NCBI RefSeq assembly: GCF_050003625.1
Contig: NC_134400.1
Location: 64,772,011-64,836,010, forward strand
Length of the DNA: 64,000 bases
Origin: Haematobia irritans
Taxonomy: Eukaryota; Arthropoda; Insecta; Diptera; Muscidae
Direction: 5' to 3'
A model generated the notes under the pieces. The model was given only the letters and a program-made list of their open reading frames with translations. It made no database searches and had not been told where the DNA came from. Below are positions 9,860 to 21,898 of this stretch, one piece after another; position 1 is the stretch's first letter, and every line of letters begins with the position of its first letter. Both the position numbers and the translations under genes were made by a program.

Positions 9860-12800
9860 TTTGACATCAAGTTGTTGCACATAGAGTTTCATTTCAACTG
9901 CTAAGGCATGTGCAATTCGTACTGTTGAGAGCCTAGTTACTGGCGAAACTGTTTCCGTATAATTCACGCCATATTTTTGGCTACACCCTTTAGCAACTAG
10001 TCTGGATTTATATATTTCTATTTCACCATCCTTGTTTCTTTTTATACTGAAACCCCATTTACTTTTGATTGTCGGCGTATTATTTGGTTTGTCAACGAGA
10101 ATCCATGTGTCCTCGAGATACATGCGTAATGTATTCAGAATTTATGGATTCTAACCACTTGTCTTTATCCTTTCTCGTTAAAATTTCTGACATGGAAGAC
10201 GGCAGGTCTTCTTCATCATTTTTAAAGGATTCCTCGTTTTTCAAGAGTTTATTATATTCTCGTTTTTCAGACCATAGCAATTTGAAATCCAATTCTTCAT
10301 GCTCAGAATCCTCTATTTGATCGGATTGTTCAAGTTGGTGAAAATTTTGAGTAGTGGGCGGAGTAATAACCGACTCCTCTCTTACATCTTGAGTAGTTGT
10401 AAGGTGAACTTGTTCCAGGTTTCCTTCATCTTCAAAAGTTGCCACATCTAATTCCGTTGAATTTCTTGGAGATTTAAATATTTTATAGTCAATATCGCTA
10501 GACTTCTGCATACTTTTCTCGAGAAACTTCACATCACGACTTCTAATAATCTTGTGATTCCCGGTATCCAACATTCTGTAAGCTTTGGATTCGTTGCAAT
10601 AACCAATAAATATGCATTTCCTCTATATTGAAATTTTGTTTTGCCAGGCCGTTTATCCATAACATAAGCCTTGCATCCAAATGTTTGCATATGGGATATA
10701 TTTGGTTTAGCCGAACTCCAGTTATCAATTGGGGTCATGTTGTCGAGTGCACATCTATTTCTAATGTAAACTGACGTACTGACGGCTTCTGACCAAAGAT
10801 ACTCAGGTAAATCTGATTCAATTAGAAGGCATTTGTTGCGGAGTGTACTCAACAGAAAATTGTGTTTTTATCCCAAAAGTTTCCAAACACCCATTAAATT
10901 CTTTGCTAACATACTCCTTTCCATTATCACTTCTTAAGGTTTTTAATTCTTTGGATGTCTGACGTTCAGCAAAATTAAGGAAATTAACAAATGCATTGAA
11001 CACTTCGTTCTTAGACTTAAACGAATATCATTCGTGAAAAATCGTCGACAAACACTACGAAATAACGTACAACTCCTAATGATGAAACCTGCATTGGTCC
11101 ACAAATATCCGAATGAACCACAAATGAATGGTACCCCTTAAGACAACTTCATCACCGCGGTAGACTTTAACATATGTTTCATCAAATACTACTTTAAGCT
11201 TTGATTGTGTCATGTTTTGAACAGATAAGAAATTAAATTGCACTTCTGATACATATAAGACATTCATCAATACCATTGAATCGCCGCATGTAGTATTTAA
11301 TCCAATTTCTCCAATACCTTTGGGGTACAAAGCGTAATTTCCAGCAAGTTCCACTCTCTCTTTGTGATCTTTCAAAAACCTAAAGAGATTTTTATTGCAG
11401 CATATATGGGAAGTGGAACCGCTGTCATCATTCCGTGCAGCAGGGTAGATAATTTCTTTGGACAATCGCGAGCAAAATGCCCTATATCGCCACATGTTAA
11501 ATTTCAACAATTTTTCAAACATTTTTTCAAAGGATTAGTGTAATATTCAAGTTGAGAAATTGTTGAGAAAATCACGATCTCAACAAAAAAACAGACATTA
11601 CCCTCAACAGTAAAATTCAACACATTAACAATAATTTCTCAAGTGTTATCCTCAAATTGAAATGCATCGCTACTCAATAATTTCTCAAACAATTTTCGAT
11701 GCGAGTCAAATTAAAAATTAACATCCGTTGCAAATACTTTTCAACCAAAATTTGTATGAATGATATCCCCACTTCAAATTGAAAGTCAAAGCCAAAATTC
11801 TATGAATTTTGTATAATTTATTCATTTTCGTTAAAATAAATTATATAATGCACTACACTACATAATACACTACAAAACCAATTGAAAAATAATAATCTTA
11901 TTAAACATATCAACAAATAAGAACAAAACAACAAAACTTAAAATATCTTAAACATTATTAGTAAACACTTTTGCATTGATAATTCGATTTCCTTCCTGTT
12001 GGTCTGTTGGTGTCAAAAAACAGCATTAAAATTTATTAATATGCGGGCAATTTGAAATTAGGAACGTACTGGACCGCGTGTTAGAATAGATTTCCAGGAG
12101 AAGGAATTCACAAAATATCCATTTTAAATTGATAATAGGATATAAATTAAACCGACGATGTGATGCACCTTTTCATACAGAAGTTTTTGATTTTACCAAT
12201 ATGTTGTTTTTAACAATTTTAATTGGTTGCACTTTCAAACTTTTCTGGAAACTTTTTCTTGTCGATAAGCCATTCATTTTCATTGGTCAGCTTCTTAATG
12301 TTTGCAAGAATGGTGCATCCAAAGATTTTCAAGAAAAAGGGAAAAACAGTTTTGGAATTTGAATCAATTCTCAGGCCAAAAATTTGAAAATACTCATTTT
12401 TGATAATCAATATACCCTCATACAAACGATATGAACTTTCAAAAATAGAGAAACCCAAATTGATTCGAATTCGAGTGACTGTTTTTCAGTCGACTGGGTT
12501 TTCGTTCGACATACAGAAACAGGGTATTAATTTTTCATATTGACGTACCAATTATTATAAACTATTTGAAGCAGTTCCAGTTAATTGTCCAACATTTTTT
12601 CATCGGTCAGCTTCTTAATGTTTTCAAGAACGTAGAATCCATAATTTTAGTTTTCTGCAAAGAGATATACATTTAGTGACTTCCTTAAAGTTTTATTTCA
12701 TTTTATTTCATATATTATTTACACTTACAAATTATTATTGAAAACTATTTGGAGCAAATTCAGTTATTTGTCTAAAATTTTCCAATTTTTTATTTCTTCC

Positions 12801-13119
12801 AATTGACCACGAACTTCGTTGCACAAATAAGTATTGAAAACCACATCTTCAACACCTTTTCAACATTTTGGCAAATTGGAAGTAATTTGCAAACAATTTG
12901 AAGATGTATTGACGATGAGCTGTTTCAAGTCAAGTTGAATTTATGTTGAAAATTATATTTTCCCTCAAATTGAAAAGTTGTTGCATTTGGGTTTATACTC
13001 ACGTTTCTTCTTTGGTTCAGATTTTTTTACTATTTGATTTTGACATAACATCGGACAAACTTTGCTTATGGTATCTTCTATCATATTCTTCAAGTAATTT
13101 GTTCCTCAATGCTTCTAGA
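9860..13119 (-). pseudogene. Degraded Ty1/copia gag-pol, minus strand, first copy
   Basis: Pieces in 5'-3' order on the minus strand: gag end (LEALRNKLLEEYDRRY then KKKREYKPKC, about 13112-12975), interrupted by TE-Y; zinc knuckle TCGDIGHFARDC (about 11500-11465); protease region DSGSTSHICC; integrase LRSDNGKEYVSKEF; then NKCLLIESDLPEYLWSEAV and QTFGCKAYV (10529-10852); an acidic linker; and RT start ILVDKPNNTPTIKSKWGF to YVQQLDVK, where LOA-B is inserted. Several frameshifts and stops break it. The YVDD box and RNase H lie outside the window, beyond the LINE and Harbinger insertions. No LTR is seen. Confidence 0.85.
11500..12972. mobile_element. AT-rich element 'TE-Y' interrupting the copia zinc knuckle, first copy
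   Basis: It separates copia sequence KPKC (right) from TCGDIGHFARDC (left), which should be adjacent. Its ends have loosely similar inverted sequence (left caacaatttttcaaa, right complement caacaacttttcaat). The interior is rich in ttgagaa, ttcaac and aaattg phrases, with no credible coding frame. Exact borders and the target duplication are uncertain by tens of bases. Confidence 0.5.
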
Positions 13120-13958
13120 CTACACGGACGAAAAAGACTGTTTTTCATATGTTTGGGTATAAACATTATATGTTTGGAACTCAAATTTTTAAACACAATA
13201 TTTTTGAGTGCAAATATATAATGTTCATAAACTAGCATAATATGTTTGGGACATATATGTTAATATGTTAGAACATATTATGTTTGGGACATAAAATGTT
13301 TGTAAATATAATATGCTTGGATTCAAACATATATTAATTTAGAAATAGCCCATAAACATATATGTGTTTACAAAGAGAGACAAAGTGTATGCTGGAAGTA
13401 AAATAATGAAAGTAACCAATTGGCACATTACAAATATATATACACAAAGAAAATTTCATTAAATATAGGAAAAATACTACGTGTGAATATAAACAAGTAT
13501 AAATTTACATATTATGAGTAAACATATATATGTTGTGATATAAGATTTCGCCAAAAATTGTATATGCTTAAGTAAAATATTAAAATGAGTATTCGGAGAG
13601 AAAATTCAATCGGAACCAAGATAAAATATATTTGAAAAAAAAGAGCATGATTTTTGTTTATCATTTTCGCATTACGGGCACAATTTTTTTGTTTCGTCAA
13701 AACAAATCGGAACGTAGGACGAGTAAGTCAAAATATTCAAACAAAGGTAATTAAAGGGATCTTCATAAAAACTAACGAAAGGGCACTATAAACTGAACAA
13801 AAAGCATGTCCGGTTCCAAAGATTGTGTCTCCACTTTAACAATTTTGGTATTGATTCCGAACCAAAGAAGCGGAGAATACAAGTAAGGATGCTTTTAAGA
13901 CACAATTCTCTTTTAAATGGGGTTTTGTGTACTTGACTCTACGAAGCACATTTCAATT
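13120..13958. mobile_element. TE-X, left 839 bp only, cut by the duplication junction
   Basis: Identical in layout to 47047-47885. It starts ctacacggacgaaaaag after the target sequence ttctaga (13113-13119). The first 400 bp repeat variants of catatgtttggg and acatatatgttt. At 13959 the sequence switches to Harbinger accessory-gene sequence, which is the junction between the two duplication units. Confidence 0.8.
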
Positions 13959-14445
13959 ACCAAAGAAGGTAATTTGTTACAGTTTTATGAGTTTCGTAAA
14001 ATTTATTTTGCATATTTTTAGCACATTTTCAACAGTGGTGCTTGAAACAACTACCGAAAATGAGCCTCTCCAAAATACGCAGTCATCTTATTCATATGTA
14101 AGTTTTCGAAAAAAGCATGCTCTAGTCTATGTAATTTTTGATTCTATATATATTCTATTATATTTTAATACGATTTGTTATTTTAAGGATACATCGACAT
14201 CTACTTCAGCTTCATCTGCTAGAATGCAATATATGAAGGACATGACGGAAAATAGTTACCATATCAAAGAAAGCATGGATCGAATGGCGGGTTTAGCAGA
14301 ACATGAACAGAGTCCTCATGCACGCTTTCTACATCACATAGAATCGATAATGGATACATTTTCATCAAGGGAGCTGCTTATTTTTAAACGGCGTGTCAGT
14401 GATATAGCATATGATATGCAACAAGAACAACTAGAAAATAACTAG
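13959..14445 (+). CDS. Harbinger accessory protein with BESS-like tail, 3' exons only
   Basis: Three exon pieces: up to 13968 (then gtaattt), 14022-14097 and 14188-14445, with acceptors tttttag and ttttaag and consistent phases. The readable tail is acidic and polar, then HARFLHHIESIMDTFSSREL and FKRRVSDIAYDM, which fits a BESS-type motif: a short helical protein-interaction motif of MADF-BESS proteins. PIF/Harbinger elements usually encode a Myb/MADF-like DNA-binding partner convergent to the transposase, as here. The N-terminal exons are missing because the duplication breakpoint falls inside the gene. In the intact first copy they would lie outside the window. Confidence 0.6.
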
Positions 14446-14607
14446 ATAAAAAATTAAACTTTTTAACATCTTTTTTATTTTTTTATATTTTTTTCCACAC
14501 ACTTTATTGTTTTAACCACAACTAAACGTTGTAAGCAAATTATGTTCAATTCTACTTTGACTGAATTTTTTTCCAATTCGATATTAGCTTTTTTTTATTA
14601 TTCTAGT
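14446..14607. other. Harbinger 3' intergenic sequence left of BEL insertion
   Basis: AT-rich sequence after the accessory gene stop. It ends with ctagt (14603-14607), the left copy of the BEL target duplication. With the BEL element removed, the two convergent Harbinger genes are about 330 bp apart. Confidence 0.6.
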
Positions 14608-15133
14608 TGTCTAAATTGCATTTAGACAAATATACTTTTTTTTGTTGAAATATTAATAATGTTTAGAGAATTTAAATATTAACGTAATTTTATTAACTAT
14701 TGTGAATTTAATAGTAACGATAACGAATATGCTTGATTAATTTTTATACTTTATCGATATTAAAACCTGGAATTTTTCCAGCTACATTTGTATCTTTAGA
14801 AAGAAACAAATCTGAAATTGAAATGAAATATGAAATTATATAGTCACTTTGTGAAATAACCTCCAGCGGTGAGCATCAAATAAAATTAATTACTCTTCCC
14901 AAACCGAATTTTGACTGGTTTTATTTCTTGTATAATTTCCGCTTTATATATTTCCCCACATTGTACCATCATCATTCTCTTATGAGAAATTACATGCGGT
15001 ATTTGCAATAACAATTGTTGCTCCCCCTTTTTGGTTCGTCACCATCATTTGGACAACTACTCATATTTGGTCATCATTGGTCACCACATATTTCACTCGC
15101 CCTCGTCCAGAGTAAGGCCCCCCCTTTTCTACA
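14608..15133 (+). repeat. BEL/Pao 5' LTR
   Basis: 526 bp, TG...CA type, paired with 22363-22888 without any difference I can find. It contains short inverted phrases near its start (tctaaattgcatttaga). Transcription start and poly(A) signals cannot be assigned with certainty. Confidence 0.95.
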
Positions 15134-15150
15134 TGGTCCTTCGAAAAGAG
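15134..15150 (+). other. BEL/Pao primer-binding site, Tyr-tRNA type
   Basis: Directly after the LTR is tggtccttcga. This is complementary to the 3' end of an insect tyrosine tRNA, whose acceptor stem begins CCTTCGA (from memory of the tRNA sequence). The match runs 11 bases including the CCA complement and then stops. Confidence 0.55.
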
Positions 15151-16613
15151 AGCAGAACCAGCAATTGAAGATCATATTCACCACAGCTAAGAAATGAGGT
15201 AAATTATGGATTACATTCATTTGCATGATTAGTTCTTACTCGGAATCGGTGAGTGTATGACACATGATAGTCGGTTGGTATAGAATTAGAGTTAATGTGA
15301 CCTACAATAGCTCATAAAATTTGTAAGGAAAAAGGAAAAAAGAGAATTAAGTGTATTTAACCGGAAGGAAAGGTGGAAAATCAATTTTTTGGTGCTTAGA
15401 TGTGATAATGATCCAAATTTGGAGTATTGCTTAGCAAATTTCGCCAAGTTCAAAAATATATATTTCTATAACGTGAAGCGAGAATTTAATTTCTATGGCA
15501 TAAACCGTAAAATTTGCTCGTCCGTTTAACGAAGAATAATTAAAATCTTGTGAAACCCCCCTTTTCTAAATTCTAAATTTTATACGTGTATTTCAATATT
15601 CTTGGATTAGCCGCTTCGACAGAATCAAGTTTCAAGAAAATCACATCGATGTAAGTTCCAAGTTAACTCTTTTCCCTCATTTCAAATTTTATTATAAAAT
15701 ACCTATATATAACAAAGTAAAAATTTGGCATATATAACGGTTTAGTTTATTGCATAAGAAATATCTTAAAGGAGAAAACGAGAATTTTTACCAAACATAA
15801 CGGTTTAAACTCGAACATAATGATTTTAACTCGTTTTACTTTATTACTCGTTTGAAAGTTGTCAAGGGCATTAAATGTCACCCATATGCAATATTTTGAC
15901 ATTCTCTCATTCATCACCTACGAAACGCATTTTTCGAAAATGAGGGTAAAACATAATAACTAGAAGCATAAAGAAAGAGGACAGTAATGAAATGAGAAAC
16001 ATTGGTGCGGAAAAACACATCGAGTAAATTATCCATGATCTTCTTTACACTAATATTAGCAGTGGACAATGGCAGGGCGGTCATTTGAAATTATTGTCGT
16101 ATGATGGGAATTTAATTGGAATTAAATCATAATAGAATTGTTTATGATTATTACTATTGAAATCTTATGATTAATGCTATTGAAGTAATATGGTGTATCA
16201 CAATGACTACAAGTTTTAAAACTCTGTAGATTATTCTGAAAATTGTCAACCATTTGGAATTTATGCTAAATAAGTATTTTTTGTTTTTTGGATCTTCAAT
16301 TACAAAGTTTAACACTACGACCTTGGGGTCACTTGGAAATCTATGTCTATTTATTTTAATTTTGACCTTTGGCAAGAATAATTAGACGGAACCACTGGTT
16401 CAATACTGCTTATCGATCCTCTGGATTACGCATTTTCATTTTGGTAATTTCACATTATTGCACTTATGGTGCATTTGCTCATTGCAATCAAATTCAGCAA
16501 AATTCTCATAGATATCATTCACCGCACAAAACTCAATAATTTCCATAAGTCTCCATAATCTCATTATTTTTGTAATAATTCTTGAATTTCGTGGTGTGAA
16601 TTTCATATTGAGA
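15151..16613 (+). other. BEL/Pao 5' leader
   Basis: About 1.46 kb of noncoding, AT-rich leader between the primer site and gag, with many stops in all frames. It should hold the packaging signal. I see no clear structure. Confidence 0.6.
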
Positions 16614-18824
16614 ATGGGCCAGGAATCCACTGCTACAGGTAGCAATTCATCAAGTGGGACACGAAGCTCTTCACAAATTGAAAGCAAGTTTTTTTTCGAG
16701 TGCGATCATATTCGTATGTTCTGCACCAATCTTCAACGACATGACATTGTCGATCATACTGATTCCCTGCTCGAGGTAAAACTCGAGGATTTGGATAATC
16801 GGTGGAATAGGCTTCAAGGTGCTTTTGAGGAGTTAATGATAGTGTCGGAGACGGATGGATGTGTCGAAGTCGTGACAAAAGCCCAATCAGACTACACTTC
16901 GTCCTCTGAGGCATACTATTCCGCACGGGCGTCAATTATGGACATTTTGCGACTGACACAGGCCTCACATCACCCAAATGTTACATTAAGGAGAAGCAGG
17001 CCCACGACTGGTTCTCTCGACTCAAGATTCCTCTCACATCCCGTGAACGATGGTGTGGATAATTGTATCAAAGTCCCACCATGCGATACTGAGATTTTCA
17101 AAGGGGGATACGAGGAATGGCCGTCTTTCCGTGACATGTTCACGGCGGTCTATGTGAATCACCCACGTCTCACCCAGGCTCAGAAATTGTACCACCTCCG
17201 AAATAAAACTAGGGGTAGTGCAGGGGCAATTGTGAAAAGATATGCCTTGTGTGACGACAATTTTGATCTGGCGTGGAAGGCATTAAGGGACAGGTTCGAG
17301 AACAGGCGCGTGTTGGTAGATAATCAGTTGAAGATTTTATTTAATATCCCTTCTGCTAATGTCGAGACGAGTGAATCTATTCAAAAGGTTCAATCCACAG
17401 TAAGGGACTGTCTTGCTACGTTAAAGGCTTTGAGTGTTAATACCGAGGGGTGGGACCCAATCCTGATTTATTTGATTTCTACCAAGCTTCCGGAGGAGAC
17501 TCTTTCTCAATGGGAGCAATCCTTGAAATCACATCGGGAGTTGCCGATGTGGGATCAAATGGATTCCTTTCTAGTAGACCGGTTCGAGGTTGTAGAAAGG
17601 ATACGAAATATACGAGATACGAAGGAAAGGTACGGTTTTCCCTCTGGACAGAATTCCAAGGTTCAGACGTACTATTCACAGGAAAACCTTTCAATAGAGT
17701 GCAGACTGTGTTCTTCTAATCACTGCATAAGGACATGTCAGGCATTTCGGAGACTAACGGTGCCTGAGCGCATAAAGTTTGTTTTAGACAACGACTATTG
17801 CAATAACTGTTTATCTTCGAACCATACACGATCTGAGTGCAAGAGCAAGAGTACTTGTCTAACGTGCCGTAAAAAACATCATACCCTACTCCATCTTCAA
17901 CAGAAACCGTTGGCCAGGAAGTATCAGGGTAACTTTAAGGCACAATCTCCAGCGGAGGCCGTAGTATCCCCACATGAGGAAAACTCAAATTCTGTAGAGC
18001 AAGTATGCTCAAATCAACCCTCTACTTCAGGCGGGAATACAAATATTCAGGTTCAGGCTAATTTTTCTACTGGCAGTGAAGAGATTCTCCTTAGAACGGC
18101 TCTAGTTCAGATAGAACACGAAGGAAATTTCTTCACCATTAGAGCTTTGATAGACCCTGGTTCTCAGAGAACTTTCCTCTCTGAAAAGGTTAGATCCCGC
18201 CTTCGCATCCCGTATCAAAGATCGAATTACGAAATTGTAGGCATTGGTGAACAAACGCAGTCAGCTACAAAACAATGCCAACTTAAATTGTTCTCCAGTA
18301 AATACAATATAAGCTGTGATATAATGGCTATTATTTTGCCTAAACTCACGAGACGCATTCCTGCCGTTTCGTTTGAGATACCAAGTCCAAACAATCTCCA
18401 GGATCTCGATCTGGCAGACCCTAAATTTAACAAATCTTCTCAAATCGATATAATCTTGGGTAATGACTCGGAAAGATTTATCAATATTGACGGCATTCGG
18501 AAAAATGTATGTGGAGAGTCATCCGCATACAACACAATCTTTGGATGGGTATTGAGTGGTCCAATGACCACTCAAGTTCATTCGTTTTCTACTTCAGTCA
18601 GAACATCGGAGGATTCCGTACTGGCAGACATATTGCGTAAATTTTGGGAGCTGGAGGAAATACCAAATAGTTCTCCATTATCCGATGAAGATCAATACTG
18701 TGAGAATTACTACAGATCTACAACTGTACGTCTGGATAATGGCCGCTATATGGTAAGACTCCCTTTCAAAGAAAAGTTTTCGGAGAAGAGAAGAACCCAC
18801 AATTTCACAAGAGGTGGTGGTTGA
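16614..18824 (+). pseudogene. BEL/Pao gag, protease and RT start (frame broken)
   Basis: The ATG at 16614 begins MGQESTATGS; the frame is open further upstream only to a GTG. The Gag core follows (GYEEWPSFRDMFTAVYVNHP, LYHLRNKTRG, LPEETLSQWEQ), then two zinc-knuckle units near 17700-17890 (CRLCSSNHCIRTC; YCNNCLSSNHTRSEC with CLTCRKKHHTLLH). The BEL-type protease has its active-site phrase LIDPGSQRTFL near 18150. The RT fingers begin at VRLDNGRYMVRLPF. Right after this, the normal stretch before YLPHHAVV is missing and the frame is lost. Gag and protease could still be made. Confidence 0.9.
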
Positions 18825-21800
18825 CGGGAAGTATCGCTCATTTTATCTTCCTCACCATGCCGTAGTTAGACCCGAGCATAAAACAACCAAAGTAAGGATT
18901 GTATTTAATGCTTCCAGAAAAAGTAAGTCTGGCGTTTCTCTCAATGACATGCTCTGTACTGGTCCCACTTTACAGCGGGAACTCATTTCAACGATCCTCA
19001 ACTGGAGGAAATATAAATTTGTCTTCGGGGGTGATATTCAGAAAATGTACCGACAGATTATGGTACACCCTGAAGACAGACCCTACCAAAGGATTTTGTT
19101 TAGGCAAAACGGTTCGATAAATGATTTTCAACTAAAGACAGTTACTTTCGGCATAAATTGCGCCCCTTTTTTAGCCATACGCACACTAGTGCAACTAGCA
19201 TCAGATTCAGAAGTACAATACCCTAAGTCGGCTTCAATTTTGCGAAACGAAACATACGTGGACGACATTCTTTCGGGTGGTTACACAATAGATGGCACTC
19301 GAGAAGCCCAGAGCCAACTCATTTCGTGTTTACAATCTGCTGGATTTATATTAAGGAAAATTACGGCTAATGATCCCCAGCTGCTAACCCATCTTCCATC
19401 TGAATATTTGTATGATTCAGATTTTCTCAAGTTCAGCGAAACAAGCACTACGAAAACTTTAGGCATTAAATGGAATGCCATCTCAGATACGTTTTCCTAT
19501 GCATTTTCCTTTGAAATTTCACCATCGAAGGTGACCAAACGTTCAATTCTCTCTGCTGTGGCTCAACTTTTCGACCCAGCTGGGTGGATTACTCCGGTCA
19601 TAATACAGGCAAAGATTTTAATGCAACAGTTATGGTTGGAAGGTTTGCAATGGGACGAGGAAGTAGGTTCGGATACTTTGGAGAAGTGGAACTCCATTAT
19701 TGCTCACCTTCCACTAATAGAAGACATCTCAATACCGCGTTGGATACAATACATGCCGTCTGATACTATACAGATACATGGATTCTCCGACTCCTCGAAA
19801 CTGGCTTATTGTGCATGTGTGTATATAAGATGCCAAACATCAGAATATGTTGTGCTATCGAATTTATTAGTGGCGAAAAGTAAAGTGGCACCTATAAAAC
19901 CGGTTAGTTTGCCGCGTTTGGAATTGAATGGCGCCGTTTTATTAGCGAAACTCGTACGTTATGTTATCTCTTCTCTTAGTATTCCACACAAAGATATAAT
20001 ACTCTGGACGGACTCATCAATAGTGTTAGGTTGGTTATCAAAACCACCGTGGACATGGGAGACATACATAGCGAACCGTACTGCAATGATCCACGACCTT
20101 CTTCCAAACTTCACATGGCGACATATAGCCACTCATGACAACCCCGCCGACCTTGGTACACGTGGGTGTAGACCACAAGATTTGAAAAATAGTCAACTGT
20201 GGTGGCATGGTCCATCCTGGCTTACTAATCCCATATCATCTTGGCCCAAAAAAAATCCATTGGAAACTCCTGTATTGGGCAAGAGGGTACAATCTTTGCA
20301 CACACTTTCTCCCGACCCCGATATTTTGGAAAGATTCTCATCTTTTAACAGGGCCCTTCGGGTCCTTTCATATGTTTTCCGTTTTTTACATAATTCCCAC
20401 AAGAATTTTCAATCTCCCGTTAAAAGTAAATCACTTAATTTATCTCAAGCGGAGGTGAACTTTGTCAAAATCCGTCTCATAGCACTTTCGCAAGAAAGGC
20501 ATTACAAAGATGAAATTAAGCTAATTAGAAAAAACCAGCCTATCCCTAACAAGAGCAGCCTATGTCCACTAAATCCTTTTATGGACTCAAACGGTATATT
20601 AAGAGTAAATGGGCGTTTGGCAAACTCTTTTCTGCCCTATCGAGAAAGATATCCTATAATTTTGCCCGGAAATTCATTATATTCTCATTTATATCTCTCC
20701 GAATTACATAAATTTCTGGGACACGGTGAAATAAGTATCATGACTAGAATGGTTCAAACGGAATACCACATTTCCCGGTTGAAATCTCGAATCAAGAATG
20801 TAATTTTTAAGTGCAAAATATGTACCATACACAAGCATAAGGCAAGTTTCCAAATTATGGCTCCCCTGCCTCCCGAAAGATGCGCTATCACACCCCCATT
20901 TCATGTCACTGGCATTGATTTCGCGGGTCCCTTTGAGATAAAGAGCTCATTTTTACGAAAGGCACCAACACTGAAAGCCTACGTTTGCGTATTTGTATGC
21001 TTTTCGACAAAAGCAACCCATCTCGAATTATGTTCTGACTTATCATCTGCCGCGTTTGAGGCTGCATTTGCCCGATTTGTTGGGAGGCGGGGCCTCCCCC
21101 ATAAAGTCATGTCGGATAATGGGCGAAATTTTCTGGGTACAAGCAGAACATTATCTAGAGAATTTGCACGATTTCATAAGTGTATATCAAATGATATTTC
21201 ACAAAAATATGTGTCTCATGGCTTTGAATGGTGTTTTATACCTCCTCACGCCCCACACATGGGCGGTCTGTGGGAAGCTGCAGTAAAAAGCTTCAAATTT
21301 CATTTTAGACGAATCGCAGGCGCCCATAAGTTTACATTTGAACAAATGGCAACTTTACTTGCTCGTATTGAAGGCTTATTAAACTCTCGGCCTATCTCTG
21401 CATTGTCGGAAGATCCCTCTGACATTAACGCGTTGACACCTGGCCATTTCTTGAAAGGAGCTCCATTAGTATCTCTCCCTGAGCCTATTTCCCAAAATTT
21501 ATCACTCATTAACAGATGGGAGAAACTCAAGGCTATGCATCACCAGTTCTCTTTGCGATGGAAGGAAGATTATCTAAAATCTCTCCAAAAAAGATACAAG
21601 TGGAAAACTACCACACCCAACATAAAAAATGATGATCTGGTCGTAGTCATGGATGATTTGTTGCCCCCGAACGAGTGGCGTCTAGGCAGAGTACAAAAAA
21701 CATTCATGGGTTCTGATAACAACGTAAGAGTGGCAGAAATTCGGCTTTCGACGGGAACGATAACTCGTCCCATAGTTAAGTTGTGTGTATTACCCTACCA

Positions 21801-21828
21801 TAACGATGGTAGTACTAACCACCTTTAA
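18814..21828 (+). CDS. BEL/Pao RT, RNase H and integrase
   Basis: A long open frame of about 1000 codons, entered through the frame break rather than by a genuine start. RT: YLPHHAVV, VRIVFNAS, DIQKMYRQI and YVDDILSGG (catalytic pair) near 19255-19280. RNase H: DSSKLAYCACV and LWTDSSIVLGWL. Integrase: zinc-binding HKFLGHGE...CKICTIHKH near 20705-20845, then catalytic GIDFAGPF, MSDNGRNF and HMGGLWEAAVKSF near 20915, 21110 and 21260. It ends with a typical C-terminal domain (VVVMDDLLPPNEWRLGRV). All enzyme motifs are present, but the preceding deletion separates them from gag. Confidence 0.9.
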   Translation: MVVDGKYRSFYLPHHAVVRPEHKTTKVRIVFNASRKSKSGVSLNDMLCTGPTLQRELISTILNWRKYKFVFGGDIQKMYRQIMVHPEDRPYQRILFRQNGSINDFQLKTVTFGINCAPFLAIRTLVQLASDSEVQYPKSASILRNETYVDDILSGGYTIDGTREAQSQLISCLQSAGFILRKITANDPQLLTHLPSEYLYDSDFLKFSETSTTKTLGIKWNAISDTFSYAFSFEISPSKVTKRSILSAVAQLFDPAGWITPVIIQAKILMQQLWLEGLQWDEEVGSDTLEKWNSIIAHLPLIEDISIPRWIQYMPSDTIQIHGFSDSSKLAYCACVYIRCQTSEYVVLSNLLVAKSKVAPIKPVSLPRLELNGAVLLAKLVRYVISSLSIPHKDIILWTDSSIVLGWLSKPPWTWETYIANRTAMIHDLLPNFTWRHIATHDNPADLGTRGCRPQDLKNSQLWWHGPSWLTNPISSWPKKNPLETPVLGKRVQSLHTLSPDPDILERFSSFNRALRVLSYVFRFLHNSHKNFQSPVKSKSLNLSQAEVNFVKIRLIALSQERHYKDEIKLIRKNQPIPNKSSLCPLNPFMDSNGILRVNGRLANSFLPYRERYPIILPGNSLYSHLYLSELHKFLGHGEISIMTRMVQTEYHISRLKSRIKNVIFKCKICTIHKHKASFQIMAPLPPERCAITPPFHVTGIDFAGPFEIKSSFLRKAPTLKAYVCVFVCFSTKATHLELCSDLSSAAFEAAFARFVGRRGLPHKVMSDNGRNFLGTSRTLSREFARFHKCISNDISQKYVSHGFEWCFIPPHAPHMGGLWEAAVKSFKFHFRRIAGAHKFTFEQMATLLARIEGLLNSRPISALSEDPSDINALTPGHFLKGAPLVSLPEPISQNLSLINRWEKLKAMHHQFSLRWKEDYLKSLQKRYKWKTTTPNIKNDDLVVVMDDLLPPNEWRLGRVQKTFMGSDNNVRVAEIRLSTGTITRPIVKLCVLPYHNDGSTNHL

Positions 21829-21898
21829 TCGTTTATGTTACAAGAAAATACAACCAACAAAGTTTCACTAGTTAAAAATCAAACACTCCACTAAAATT

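Larger units (their letters stand above)
1..13958 (+). repeat. Right-hand part of first copy of a 33.9-kb tandem duplication
   Basis: Base 1 matches base 29555 and the match continues colinearly to 13958, which matches 47885. The offset drifts from 29554 to 29469 through small indels, jumps by about 4.45 kb where the second copy carries a private hAT insertion, and ends at 33927. After 13958 the two copies diverge abruptly (acc... here, ttc... at 47886), with the shared bases caatt at the join. Nested elements, intron positions and most frameshifts are shared, so nesting predates the duplication. Divergence looks around one percent or less by eye. Confidence 0.9.

Noticed and set aside
12129..12458. 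Short frames on both strands in TE-Y
   Set aside because: AT-rich, no recognisable motif, and antisense to each other.
12943..13221. Plus-strand frame that could extend the Ty3 gag to the left
   Set aside because: It is antisense to a clear copia gag segment (LEALRNKLLEEYDRR) and consists mostly of hydrophobic AT-rich codons.
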